Of a stretch of 64,000 bases of DNA, positions 1 through 8,390 are shown in pieces (positions within the stretch are counted from its first letter, which is position 1; each line of letters opens with the position of its first letter). This DNA is from CAISCU01 sp943361925 (GTDB lineage: Bacteria > Bacteroidota > Bacteroidia > UKL13-3), in contig CALRIT020000014.1 of assembly GCA_943361925.1 (NCBI GenBank), positions 52,689-116,688 of the forward strand. Direction: 5' to 3'. The notes under the pieces are model-generated. The model was not told the DNA's origin. It made no database searches and saw only the letters and a list, made by a program, of their open reading frames with translations. A program made the translations under genes and the position numbers.

Positions 1-540
1 TTCCACAACATCAAACACGTCAAATATATTCACGGGTGATTTTTTTTGTTTAATCTGATTTTTTTTAAGTCCATTAATGGAGTCATGGATAAATTCTAAT
101 TGATAGCTAAATTCACCCTTATAATCAAATTTATATTGGTGTTTGGCTTTGCCTTTTTCATAAACAAATGAGTCTAATTCTGCATCATATATATTAGGGT
201 CTCCTTTTACTTTATAGGAAAATTGATAGAGAATAGGATTTTCTGAATCAAAAAGCGTCCTATATTCAAAGTATTCATAATCTGGGTTATTTAGGAGTAC
301 TTCTACATGTCTATCAAGTTTATTGCCAATAATGTTATATTCATTCCGATAGGTTGTTACTATGCTGCCGTTTGGTCTATAATAAGTATCATTCGTATAG
401 AATTCTCCATTTAAGTACATAGAAGTATCAACTAAAAAGCGAGTTGTAGGATTTTCATAATTGTCTAAAGGACTAAAATAAATTTGAGCCATTGAAATAA
501 AAGGCATAAAGAGCAGCAGTGTGATGTAAAACTTTTTCAT
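1..540 (-). CDS. Secreted tandem-paralogue protein, 3' end cut by window edge
   Basis: An open minus-strand frame starts at an ATG at 540 and runs off the left edge without a stop (180 codons visible). It begins with a signal peptide (MKKFYITLLLFMPFISMAQ), followed by a tyrosine- and asparagine-rich region with the pattern Y.NP.T..LVDTSM. This matches the next gene (717-1868), including the later HDSINGLKK segment, so the two are tandem paralogues. By analogy the missing end probably carries a type A T9SS sorting domain. Both genes share almost the same 5' flank (CAACATT directly before the ATG). The family is not one I can name; YD-repeat-like character is possible but unproven. The role is unknown and the location is probably the cell surface or outside the cell. 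Confidence 0.8.
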   Translation of the reverse strand, partial: MKKFYITLLLFMPFISMAQIYFSPLDNYENPTTRFLVDTSMYLNGEFYTNDTYYRPNGSIVTTYRNEYNIIGNKLDRHVEVLLNNPDYEYFEYRTLFDSENPILYQFSYKVKGDPNIYDAELDSFVYEKGKAKHQYKFDYKGEFSYQLEFIHDSINGLKKNQIKQKKSPVNIFDVFDVVE

Positions 541-680
541 AATGTTGTTTTTAAGGGTTTTAATTGATTTTAATAGTTTTTATATATGATTTTTTCGTTC
601 CAATCAGACATGGGAATCCCATCGAAAATTTTTGTCAATTTTCGTAGGTATATTTCCTGTAAATGATTGAACGATTTGTT

Positions 681-714
681 AAAATCATTGCAGAACTAAG
701 TCTGCAATGATTTT
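681..714 (-). terminator. Rho-independent-like terminator
   Basis: A 14-bp perfect inverted repeat (681-694 with 701-714, 6-nt loop) starts 2 nt beyond the stop codon of the minus-strand gene at 717-1868. The outer stem pairs are A-U, so the right arm ends in a short U run on the minus-strand RNA. Confidence 0.75.
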
Positions 715-716
715 TG

Positions 717-1868
717 TTAATTGGTTTTTATAATTTTTGCTTGAGCAATTCCTTGGTCAGATTTAGCTTTTAAAAGATAAACTCCCGTTGTCAATTCACT
801 CAAATCTAATTGTTCAATTCTGTTTTCCTCTTTAAATAACAAACGTTTCCCATTTAAATCGAAAACTTCAACTTGTTTGATGTTTTCTTTGCTTTCAATA
901 AAGATGACATCATCAGTAGGGTTAGGGAAAAGACCTATTTTGATAGTTTCAATTCCGAAAGTATTTAAGCCGGTTATTCCACTAGATAATTCATACCGAT
1001 TCACAAGTTTAAAAGGTTCATTATTGTCTCTGGATAATTTAAATATTGTTTTTACTTTTCCATTTTTTCCATATTCTAATTTTGATATATCAGAGGATTT
1101 GAAATAAAATTGAGTGTAAATTATCGAGTCGATTTTAGTTGTATTGCCTATGTATACGATTCTATTTTGATCGGCTGGAAGAAAAACTCCATTATAGAAT
1201 GAACTATCTAATGTACTGGTTAATCTATCTTGAGCGTCATAGAAGTAATGAGTAACAATAAATAATTCTCTTTCCCCATTCATATCAGCGTATACATTTA
1301 ATATTTTTGGCAAGTTTGGTTTGTGAAAACTGATCACTTCAAACAAACCATAGTTATTAGTGCCGGGCATTCTCTGAGTTATTTGAGTCTTTTGAAGCCC
1401 ATTAATTGAGTCGTAAATAAATTCTTTAATTGAGTACAATTCGTTTATATCGTTAAAGTGATGCTGATATTTTAGCCTATTATTTTCATAGATAAATGAA
1501 TCCTTATCTTTATTTATTATCTCAGTATTATCAATGTATTTATAGTTATTCTGCATTGTATTTAACTGTTCAGAATTATAGGTACACTTTTTTTCAATAA
1601 ATTCAAAAGCACTTCTTTGAAGGAAATTGGTTTTTTGTGAAATTATTTTGTTTCCTTCTGTTCTAACGAATTCAGTTAATTCTTTAGATACTGATGCGAC
1701 ATTTTTATATTTATAATGAGTAATAGTAAAGTCGCCATTGTTAAACATTGATGTATCAACTAAATAATCTGTTTTTGGATTTTTGTAGTACTCAAACGGG
1801 TTTTCTATTAATTGTGCTTTTGACAATAATGGATACCATAATAATAGGATGATGTAGAGCTTTTTCAT
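717..1868 (-). CDS. Secreted protein with type A T9SS sorting domain
   Basis: A 383-residue protein. The frame is open 32 codons further upstream, but the start at 1868 is preferred because it puts a clean signal peptide (MKKLYIILLLWYPLLSKAQ) at the N-terminus and lies in the same 5' context as the neighbouring paralogue. The middle is rich in Y, N and D and resembles the partial gene at 1-540. The C-terminus, about the last 75 residues, has the T9SS type A pattern: IGLFPNPTDD, then VEVFDLNGKRLL, then LTTGVYLLK and a basic end. It is therefore expected to be exported through the outer membrane by the T9SS and possibly anchored. No catalytic motif is visible. It is part of a three-copy tandem array, all on the minus strand, and a hairpin terminator follows. 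Confidence 0.85.
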   Translation of the reverse strand: MKKLYIILLLWYPLLSKAQLIENPFEYYKNPKTDYLVDTSMFNNGDFTITHYKYKNVASVSKELTEFVRTEGNKIISQKTNFLQRSAFEFIEKKCTYNSEQLNTMQNNYKYIDNTEIINKDKDSFIYENNRLKYQHHFNDINELYSIKEFIYDSINGLQKTQITQRMPGTNNYGLFEVISFHKPNLPKILNVYADMNGERELFIVTHYFYDAQDRLTSTLDSSFYNGVFLPADQNRIVYIGNTTKIDSIIYTQFYFKSSDISKLEYGKNGKVKTIFKLSRDNNEPFKLVNRYELSSGITGLNTFGIETIKIGLFPNPTDDVIFIESKENIKQVEVFDLNGKRLLFKEENRIEQLDLSELTTGVYLLKAKSDQGIAQAKIIKTN

Positions 1869-2040
1869 AATGTTGTTTTTTATGGATTTAACATGAGAAA
1901 CCTTATTTTTTGATATAAATCTTGAACTATAAAAACATGAGGAATCCAGCGTAAATTTTTTCAAATTTTCGTTTTGTGAATTCTATTAAAATAAATGAAC
2001 TGTTTAAGACAGATTACAGAATTTTCTGTTGCTAATCTTC

Positions 2041-2522
2041 TTAGTTAGTTTTAATAATTTTTGCTTGAATTAATCCTAAGTCAGATTTAACTTTTAAGAG
2101 ATAAATTCCCGTTGTCAATTCGCTCAAATCTATTTGTTCAATGCTTTTTTTCGCTTTATTTATCAGGCGTTTTCCGTGACTTGAAATACTCTTTTTTGTT
2201 GACCAAATCTTGTACTTATAAGACCATTTTCATATTCGTAATTGAGCGTTATATATTCAAAGAAAAAATCTTCCTGATAGGTAGTTTTTAACTCAATTAG
2301 ATTTTTACCATTTGATTTGTAGGTGTGAATGGCATCATCATAAAAATTCCCATTTGCATCATATAAATAATTGTCAGCCTCACATTCCCCTGTTTGGAAC
2401 ATGCTTGTGTCGAATGTATGGGCTGTTGTATAAAAATTATAAAAGCCATACGGATTTGGTAAAAACTGGGCCTTCAATACAAAAGGCATACACAATAAAA
2501 GTGATAGGTATAGCTTTTTCAT
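2041..2522 (-). pseudogene. Decayed third copy of the tandem secreted paralogue
   Basis: The frame 2163-2522 encodes a signal peptide (MKKLYLSLLLCMPFVLKAQ) and about 100 residues like the N-termini of the two genes to its left, then stops. In another minus-strand frame, from about 2190 to the TAA at 2041-2043, the DNA encodes a T9SS tail (GKRLI...IEQIDLSELTTGIYLL...AKIIKTN) nearly identical to the end of the 717-1868 protein. About 200 residues of the middle are missing, and head and tail are out of frame. The simplest reading is an internal deletion that created a frameshift. A short secreted 119-residue product could still be made, but it would lack the sorting domain. Confidence 0.8.
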
Positions 2523-2735
2523 TGTTGTGGGTATTTAACTAGTAGTCAAAAGCTATTTTAAGAAGGTTGCAATTGTTTTTATTTCGTCAAATTAGTTTGA
2601 CGCTTATTTTCATGAATACAATTAAAGCAAACCATTTAAACAAAAAAATATAAGTATGAAACAAGTGAGATAGGTTTTAGGGTGATTAGATTGCTCAATG
2701 ATTTAAACTTCATTTTACAAATCATTTTTTGAATC

Positions 2736-5144
2736 TTACTCAATCAATAATCTTTGATAAACACTTTTTTCTCCAATCAATTCAATTAAATACAATTGCT
2801 TTTTCTGAAGGATTTCACTCAGGTTTAATTCATTTAAACTTGATTCTAAACTAGCTTTGTGAATTAAACTTCCCTTTAAATCATAAATTTTATAAGCACT
2901 AAATTTAGATTGAGTATTGTCTACGAAAACATAACCTTTACTTGGGTTCGGATAAATTTTAACTTCATTGTTTTGTGTTGCAGCTTCATTTAAACTCAAA
3001 CCAGGATTAATTACCTGAAATGCATTGGCCAGTTGGTAATAGGCAAATTTGTTTACTTGAGTAATTCCGAAGTAACAAAATACATTAGGCATATCTGATG
3101 CAATTGCAACTTTTAACTTCATCAATGTATCATTGAGAATTTCTTTTTCTAAAATATTCATCTTCGATTGTATTTGGTCGAATACCCTGAATGTTGGTGT
3201 AATATCTGCTGGAAATTGAGTGAAGGTTGTCATCTCTGCATGAACCATTATTGTTACAGTATCGCCTGCTTTTCCTGATTTAGGATTTAATTCTACTATT
3301 TTAGGATAGGTAGATACTTCAATCATTGGGAAACATGGTATATATCCATCATAATCATTTGAAGATGTAAAACTCATATATCCGGGTAATGAATTTTCGG
3401 GTGCACTAAATGGAAATTCAACCAATGTATCATTTAGAATTTTTACATCATTATTAAAATTCATATAAGCTTCTGAAGCTTGCGTAAAATGTGTGCCTTC
3501 AAACTTCATTTGAATTTTTATAGGACCAACTCCATTTGATGCTATTTTACTTTTATTGATAGCATATCCTTTTGCATCACCATAAACATAACAAGCATTT
3601 TTTTGCAACTCATAAGCTTGTTTGCTGTTATTATAGTATTTCAAATCGTACCAACCTTTAGCCAATCCTTTTGGTAATATTATTCTGAAATTATGGGTAG
3701 GATCTGTTGTACTTACTTGTAGAATCATGCCTTGAATAATTTGTCCGTTTTTTTCAAATTGGTAATTATTAAGTGTGTTTATGTAATCAAATATTCCATA
3801 ATATTCAGATTGTACATACAGACTTACAGTATCTTCATAATTAAAAAAATGCGATGGACTAAGTTTTAGAGAAAAAGGAAAATATTCACTCACCGTTAAA
3901 AATCCATCATAGTTGTAGTTGTCTTCTTTAGTTATTATCCGACAATTATATTGTCCTTTAGCATTGTTTGTAGTATGTCCAAATACCTGCCAATAACCTG
4001 CTCCTAAATTTTCAAATGAATCGATGAATGCTTCAATTGTAGATATTCCATTTTTAAGCATGATTACACCTACAGAATCAGGTAGATTCTTGCTATCTAA
4101 AAAGCTAAAATAGAACTGAAAGTTTTTGCCTGGCATACTCTTCATATTCCCAGCTATATAAGGTTTATCATGAAAAACACTAAATGCATTTCTAAACCAA
4201 AATATTCCTGATATATTATTTTTAAATGATACATCCATTAGGCCAGTTTTCATTTTTGTTGGAAGCGCCATTCTAAATGTTAATGTATGTGTAATAGCAG
4301 TGCTATTGCTGTCTTTCACATAAGTAAAGCTACTTATTTTAGAAACAGGATTTGCTAAACCATCATTATAAATACTGATTTCATTTGAATCTCCAAATGT
4401 TAATTTAGAACTACCAATTATATCAGTATAACTAATATGAAAAATGATGGAATCACCTTTCTGACTAATAAAGTTTTTGGTGATGTTGAGTTTAAAAGGA
4501 TTGATTCCTATTTGTTTTGGAGCTTTGTCGTTTAATTTGCCATCAAATGAATTGTATAAACTGAAAACATATTCGCCTTTTTCAAATCGGTTATTTGTTA
4601 TCAATTGTGCGTACAAAAGACTATCGTTTACAATTGAAATTGAATTAGCCATATAGGCTGATGTTTCTGCGTTTTTTGGTTTTATTTTGATGAAGTTTTC
4701 ACCGCTTAAAAAATGACTGTTTCTTCCTTTTATTTTGAACAATATATTTGAAGGTATTGATTGAAGCTGATAGGAGCTATCAACAATCAGAAATGTTAAA
4801 TCGGGATTCTTTCTTTTAAGTAAATTCGGATAGTTTAACATCACAGGATTCCAACTTGCATCACTACAAGAAATTTTAACATTATATGAAGTATCACTTA
4901 ATAGAGAAGTAAAAGGTGGGATGGTAAATTGAAGCGCAGAATCATTCATTATTTTAGCTTCAGTATAGATACTTTTTATAAGTAAGTAAGGATTTTGATA
5001 CCGTGTAAAATGAGCGTTTTTAAAAACCAATACATGTGTGCTTGAATCAGCAGGATTTATTCTATCAGGTTTGATGCTTGTAAGAATTTGTGCATTTACA
5101 AAACCGGAAATCAATATTGTTGTTAAAAGTAAAATTTGCTTCAT
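2736..5144 (-). CDS. Large secreted protein with type A T9SS sorting domain
   Basis: An 802-residue protein with signal peptide MKQILLLTTILISGFVNAQ. The body is a series of beta-rich segments. Two places (near residue 20, LTSIKPDRINPADSST, and near residue 620, VELNPKSGKAGDTVTI) read like the start of IPT/TIG immunoglobulin-like domains, where a proline/glycine turn follows a short strand; this assignment is tentative. The last 80 residues are a type A T9SS sorting domain (VKIYPNPSKGYVFVDN, YKIYDLKGSLI, then a LYLIEL strand). No enzyme motif is seen. It is a single gene with about 210 bp on each side before the neighbours. Likely a surface-exposed or released binding protein; substrate unknown. 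Confidence 0.8.
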   Translation of the reverse strand: MKQILLLTTILISGFVNAQILTSIKPDRINPADSSTHVLVFKNAHFTRYQNPYLLIKSIYTEAKIMNDSALQFTIPPFTSLLSDTSYNVKISCSDASWNPVMLNYPNLLKRKNPDLTFLIVDSSYQLQSIPSNILFKIKGRNSHFLSGENFIKIKPKNAETSAYMANSISIVNDSLLYAQLITNNRFEKGEYVFSLYNSFDGKLNDKAPKQIGINPFKLNITKNFISQKGDSIIFHISYTDIIGSSKLTFGDSNEISIYNDGLANPVSKISSFTYVKDSNSTAITHTLTFRMALPTKMKTGLMDVSFKNNISGIFWFRNAFSVFHDKPYIAGNMKSMPGKNFQFYFSFLDSKNLPDSVGVIMLKNGISTIEAFIDSFENLGAGYWQVFGHTTNNAKGQYNCRIITKEDNYNYDGFLTVSEYFPFSLKLSPSHFFNYEDTVSLYVQSEYYGIFDYINTLNNYQFEKNGQIIQGMILQVSTTDPTHNFRIILPKGLAKGWYDLKYYNNSKQAYELQKNACYVYGDAKGYAINKSKIASNGVGPIKIQMKFEGTHFTQASEAYMNFNNDVKILNDTLVEFPFSAPENSLPGYMSFTSSNDYDGYIPCFPMIEVSTYPKIVELNPKSGKAGDTVTIMVHAEMTTFTQFPADITPTFRVFDQIQSKMNILEKEILNDTLMKLKVAIASDMPNVFCYFGITQVNKFAYYQLANAFQVINPGLSLNEAATQNNEVKIYPNPSKGYVFVDNTQSKFSAYKIYDLKGSLIHKASLESSLNELNLSEILQKKQLYLIELIGEKSVYQRLLIE

Positions 5145-5148
5145 GAAT

Positions 5149-5156
5149 CAAATGTA
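5149..5156 (-). promoter_or_regulatory. Possible -7 promoter box very close to the start codon
   Basis: On the minus strand this reads TACATTTG, a full match to the Bacteroidota -7 consensus TAnnTTTG, only 4 nt before the ATG at 5144. If used, the transcript would be leaderless or nearly so. No good TTTG -33 box is seen, so a chance match is quite possible. Confidence 0.3.
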
Positions 5157-5307
5157 CTCCAACAGAAAAAGAATATTTTCTTAATTGTCTCTCAACAGAA
5201 TCTTAATGTTTGATACATCTCAAAGCCCTATTCATCTTACCTTTTATCCTTGTTGTTCCCTTATGTCCTTAGTTTTTTTGCTAATAACAACAAAAGCTAC
5301 TACTTAC

Positions 5308-5358
5308 TTCTACCAATAAGAAAGGCGGACCAAAGGTCCGCCTTTCTTATTGGTAGAA
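5308..5358 (-). terminator. 24-bp perfect hairpin downstream of the E1 dehydrogenase gene
   Basis: Positions 5308-5331 are perfectly complementary to 5335-5358, with a 3-nt AAA loop. The core is GGCGGACC/GGTCCGCC, unusually GC-rich for this genome. It begins 8 nt past the stop of the fused E1 gene and is well placed to terminate it. No long U run follows on the minus strand, so an RNA-stabilising or Rho-assisted role is also possible. Confidence 0.7.
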
Positions 5359-5366
5359 TATCAATT

Positions 5367-7415
5367 TTAGTAATTCAATAATTTGCCAATTTCAGCAGCA
5401 ACTTTATCAGTGTTCGGTAGAATTTCAGCTTCCAATCCCATGTTTAATGGTATTGCAGGAACGTTTAATGCTCCAAATGTTGCAACCGGAGCATCCAGTT
5501 TGGTGAAACATTTTTGCATGATTCTAGCTGCTAAACTTTCAGCAAACGAATTCAACAAAGGTTCTTCTGTTAGTACCAGACATTTTCCGTGGCGTTCAAC
5601 AGCATTCATTACTGCTTCTTCATCCAAAGGTTGTAAGGATCTTAAGTCAAGTACTTCAACTCTTCCTGGATATTGTTTTGCAGCTCCTGTTGCCCAATGA
5701 ACTCCCATTCCGTAAGTTACAACTACACAAGATTCACCATTGTCCATAGCATCTTCACTAGCTTCCAAAACACTTAATGCTTTTCCAAATGGTAAAATAT
5801 AATCTTCATCCGGTTCAATACATCTTGCGGCTTCTGTTCCCGGATTTTTACTCCAGTACAATCCTTTATGCTCTAACATAATGCAAGGATTTCCATCATA
5901 ATAAGCTGCCTTCATCAAACCTTTCATATCAGCAGCATTACTTGGATAAGCGATTTTTATTCCTTTTAATGTAAGTAAAGTAGATTCAATACTTCCAGAA
6001 TGGTAAGGACCACCACCACCATAAGCTCCAATAGGAATTCTAATGATACAACTAACCGGATATTTCCCCATAGTGAGGTAACTCGATTTTGTGATTTCAC
6101 ACACCAGCTGATTGATACTTGTCCAGACATAATCTGCAAACTGAATTTCAACAATAGGTTTAGCACCTACAGCACTCATTCCTGCAGTTGAACCAACTAT
6201 ATAAGCTTCCTGAATAGGAGTGTTAAAAACTCTGTCTTCTCCATACTTTGCAGCAAGAGTAGCTGCTTCTCTAAATACTCCTCCTAATCTCAATCCAACA
6301 TCTTGTCCGTAGAATAAACATTCAGGATGTTTTTTCATCAATTCATCAACTGCATGTAAAGCAGCATCAACCATTACAACAGGTTCTTTGCCTTCAGGTT
6401 TTCTGTTACCTACTTCTTTAGTAGCTCCACTTGGTGCATAAATATGATCCATTACTGTTGATGGAGATGGATCAGGAGATTCTACAGCCAGTTTAAATTG
6501 TTGAGCAACTTTATCGGTTTCAAGTTGTGAAATTTCCTGAAGTTCAGCTTCATCAATACCCAAACTAACTAAATGCACGTACATTTTGTCGAGAGGATCA
6601 AGCTGACCATGCTTTTTTAAATCTTCTTCTGTTCTATACCATTCTTTTCTTACGCCCGAAGTATGATGACCTAATAAAGGAACTTTAGCATGTAAAAGAA
6701 TAGGTTGTCTTTTTTCTCTCACATAATCCATACACTGAACAACGGCAGTCCACGATTTGTTAAAATCACTTCCATCCACACGCATTCTTTGTAATCCTTT
6801 AAAACCAGCCGCATATTCATAAGCATCCATTGCACGCATTTCGGCACCGGATGCACTAATTCCCCAATCGTTATCCTGAACCAGATAAAAAATAGGTAAT
6901 TTTTTTAATACAGCCATTTGAAATGCTTCTGCAACTTCGCCTTCGGTAATAGAACCATCGCCAAAACTGCAAACTACAACCGGACTTTCATCTTTAGGAA
7001 TTAAACCCTGACTTTCTAAGTAGGCAATACCGTGAGCCATACCGGTTGCAGGAATTGCCTGCATTCCCGTAGCGCTGCTTTGGTGTGGCATTCTAGGAAA
7101 ACCATCTCTTTTTAAATTTGGATGAGAATAATAGGTTCTACCTCCTGAAAATGGATCTTCTGCTTTTGCAAGCAATTGAAGCATTAATTCATAAGGACTC
7201 ATTCCCATTCCCAAAAGCATGCTTTCATCTCTGTAATAGGGAGAAGCATAATCCTGGCCTTGTAATTGCATACCCACAGCAAGTTGAATAGCCTCATGGC
7301 CTCTGCTTGTTGAGTGAACATATTTTGTAATTGGCCTGTTGGCATCATAAATTTCAGCCATTGCACGAGCTGTGCACATCAAGGTGTAGGCCTCTAAAAG
7401 CGTATCTTTATCCAT
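5367..7415 (-). CDS. Fused alpha/beta E1 of 2-oxoacid (branched-chain type) dehydrogenase
   Basis: A 682-residue thiamine-diphosphate enzyme that decarboxylates a 2-oxoacid and passes the acyl group to a lipoyl-E2. Residues 1 to about 325 are the E1 alpha part with the TPP/Mg signature GDGSITEGE (152-160) and QDNDWGIS (180-187). From about residue 345 the E1 beta part follows (FYGQDVG near 369, then the GAYGGGGPYHSG loop and the C-terminal transketolase-like domain with VLTEEPLLNSFAE). Bacteroidota often carry this fusion and use it for branched-chain 2-oxoacids, though pyruvate cannot be excluded from sequence alone. No E2 or E3 gene is adjacent. The gene diverges from the universal-stress gene at 7520. 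Confidence 0.9.
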   Translation of the reverse strand: MDKDTLLEAYTLMCTARAMAEIYDANRPITKYVHSTSRGHEAIQLAVGMQLQGQDYASPYYRDESMLLGMGMSPYELMLQLLAKAEDPFSGGRTYYSHPNLKRDGFPRMPHQSSATGMQAIPATGMAHGIAYLESQGLIPKDESPVVVCSFGDGSITEGEVAEAFQMAVLKKLPIFYLVQDNDWGISASGAEMRAMDAYEYAAGFKGLQRMRVDGSDFNKSWTAVVQCMDYVREKRQPILLHAKVPLLGHHTSGVRKEWYRTEEDLKKHGQLDPLDKMYVHLVSLGIDEAELQEISQLETDKVAQQFKLAVESPDPSPSTVMDHIYAPSGATKEVGNRKPEGKEPVVMVDAALHAVDELMKKHPECLFYGQDVGLRLGGVFREAATLAAKYGEDRVFNTPIQEAYIVGSTAGMSAVGAKPIVEIQFADYVWTSINQLVCEITKSSYLTMGKYPVSCIIRIPIGAYGGGGPYHSGSIESTLLTLKGIKIAYPSNAADMKGLMKAAYYDGNPCIMLEHKGLYWSKNPGTEAARCIEPDEDYILPFGKALSVLEASEDAMDNGESCVVVTYGMGVHWATGAAKQYPGRVEVLDLRSLQPLDEEAVMNAVERHGKCLVLTEEPLLNSFAESLAARIMQKCFTKLDAPVATFGALNVPAIPLNMGLEAEILPNTDKVAAEIGKLLNY

Positions 7416-7519
7416 AAGAGCGCTGCAAGTTTAGGCAATTCTATTTAAAGACATTCCCCAAAATATTATCAAAATACAGTTTGACAGTAAATACTTGCCT
7501 AAATGCCTATTATTGCTGT

Positions 7520-8386
7520 ATGAATTCTGTTGATAGTCCATTCAAAAAAATTGCAGTTGCGGTGGCTTTTTCACCACGATGTGAGGCTTTGCTGGCTGAG
7601 GCGCGTCAGTTACAAGACAAACTAAATGCACAAATGTTGTTTATTCATGTGGGGAAAAAATCCTTACAGGAAGAACAGTATTTGAAACATTTATTGCACC
7701 GTTTTGGTCTTGATAAAGAGAACAATAAGACCATTTGGGAACAAGGCGATCCTGTTGAAACAATTTTGAGAGTTTGCCAGGAAGAAGAGGTTGATTTAAT
7801 AGTTGCCGGAGCTCTGGAAAAAGAAAACTTAATCAAATACTTTTTTGGAGGCGTAGCTCGTCAATTAAGCAGAAAAGCCAAATGCAGCATGTTAATGCTT
7901 ACTGAGCCAAATATTCATCCTTCTGGTTTTAAGCATATTGTAGTTGAAGGAAGTGATCATCCTAAGTCAGAATACACAATTGCTACTTCTATTGAAATCG
8001 GAAGAGCATATGCAGCAGAATGGATTGATATTGTGCAGGAAATGGATTTGAGCAAAATGGCTTTGCTTCGACATGAAGAGTTGAAACAAGCCGAGGCCGA
8101 AGCTTTAAGAGAAGAATTTTTGAAAGAAGAAGATGAAAAACTTCAGGATATTTTAAAATGTAAAGATTGCAGAGGATTATTAATTCATACAGAGCGAATT
8201 GAAGGAAAACCGGGATATGTAATCAGTAAGTTTGCCCGTGATAAAAAAGCTGATTTACTTGTATTAAATTCTCCTGACAAACAAATGAATTTAATTGATA
8301 GGGTTTTTCCTCATGATATTGAATTTGCTTTAGCCGATTTGCCATGTAATTTGTTAATCGTTCAAGAAACTCAATATAACCAGTAA
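7520..8386 (+). CDS. Universal stress protein, two UspA-like domains
   Basis: A 288-residue cytoplasmic protein. The open frame extends upstream to a TTG at 7481, but the ATG at 7520 (MNSVDSPFKKIAVAVAFS) gives the normal Usp beginning, with the first beta strand right after the start. The first domain (1 to about 130) has the strand pattern KIAVAVAF...MLFIHVG...DLIVAGALEKENL...GGVARQLSRKAKCSMLML, the last part being the usual nucleotide-contacting segment. A second, more diverged domain follows to the end (KHIVVEGSDHP..., DLLVLNSP..., CNLLIVQE). The next gene, a cation/proton antiporter, starts 4 nt after the stop. Tandem Usp proteins next to CPA2 antiporters are common, suggesting a role in sensing ion or pH stress (inference). 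Confidence 0.85.
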   Translation: MNSVDSPFKKIAVAVAFSPRCEALLAEARQLQDKLNAQMLFIHVGKKSLQEEQYLKHLLHRFGLDKENNKTIWEQGDPVETILRVCQEEEVDLIVAGALEKENLIKYFFGGVARQLSRKAKCSMLMLTEPNIHPSGFKHIVVEGSDHPKSEYTIATSIEIGRAYAAEWIDIVQEMDLSKMALLRHEELKQAEAEALREEFLKEEDEKLQDILKCKDCRGLLIHTERIEGKPGYVISKFARDKKADLLVLNSPDKQMNLIDRVFPHDIEFALADLPCNLLIVQETQYNQ

Positions 8387-8390
8387 ACTT

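Noticed and set aside
7480..7515. TTTG...TATTATTG as a promoter for the Usp gene
   Set aside because: The second box is one base off and the spacer is 24 nt, longer than the usual distance of about 19 nt; the proposed box would also lie only 5 nt before the ATG.
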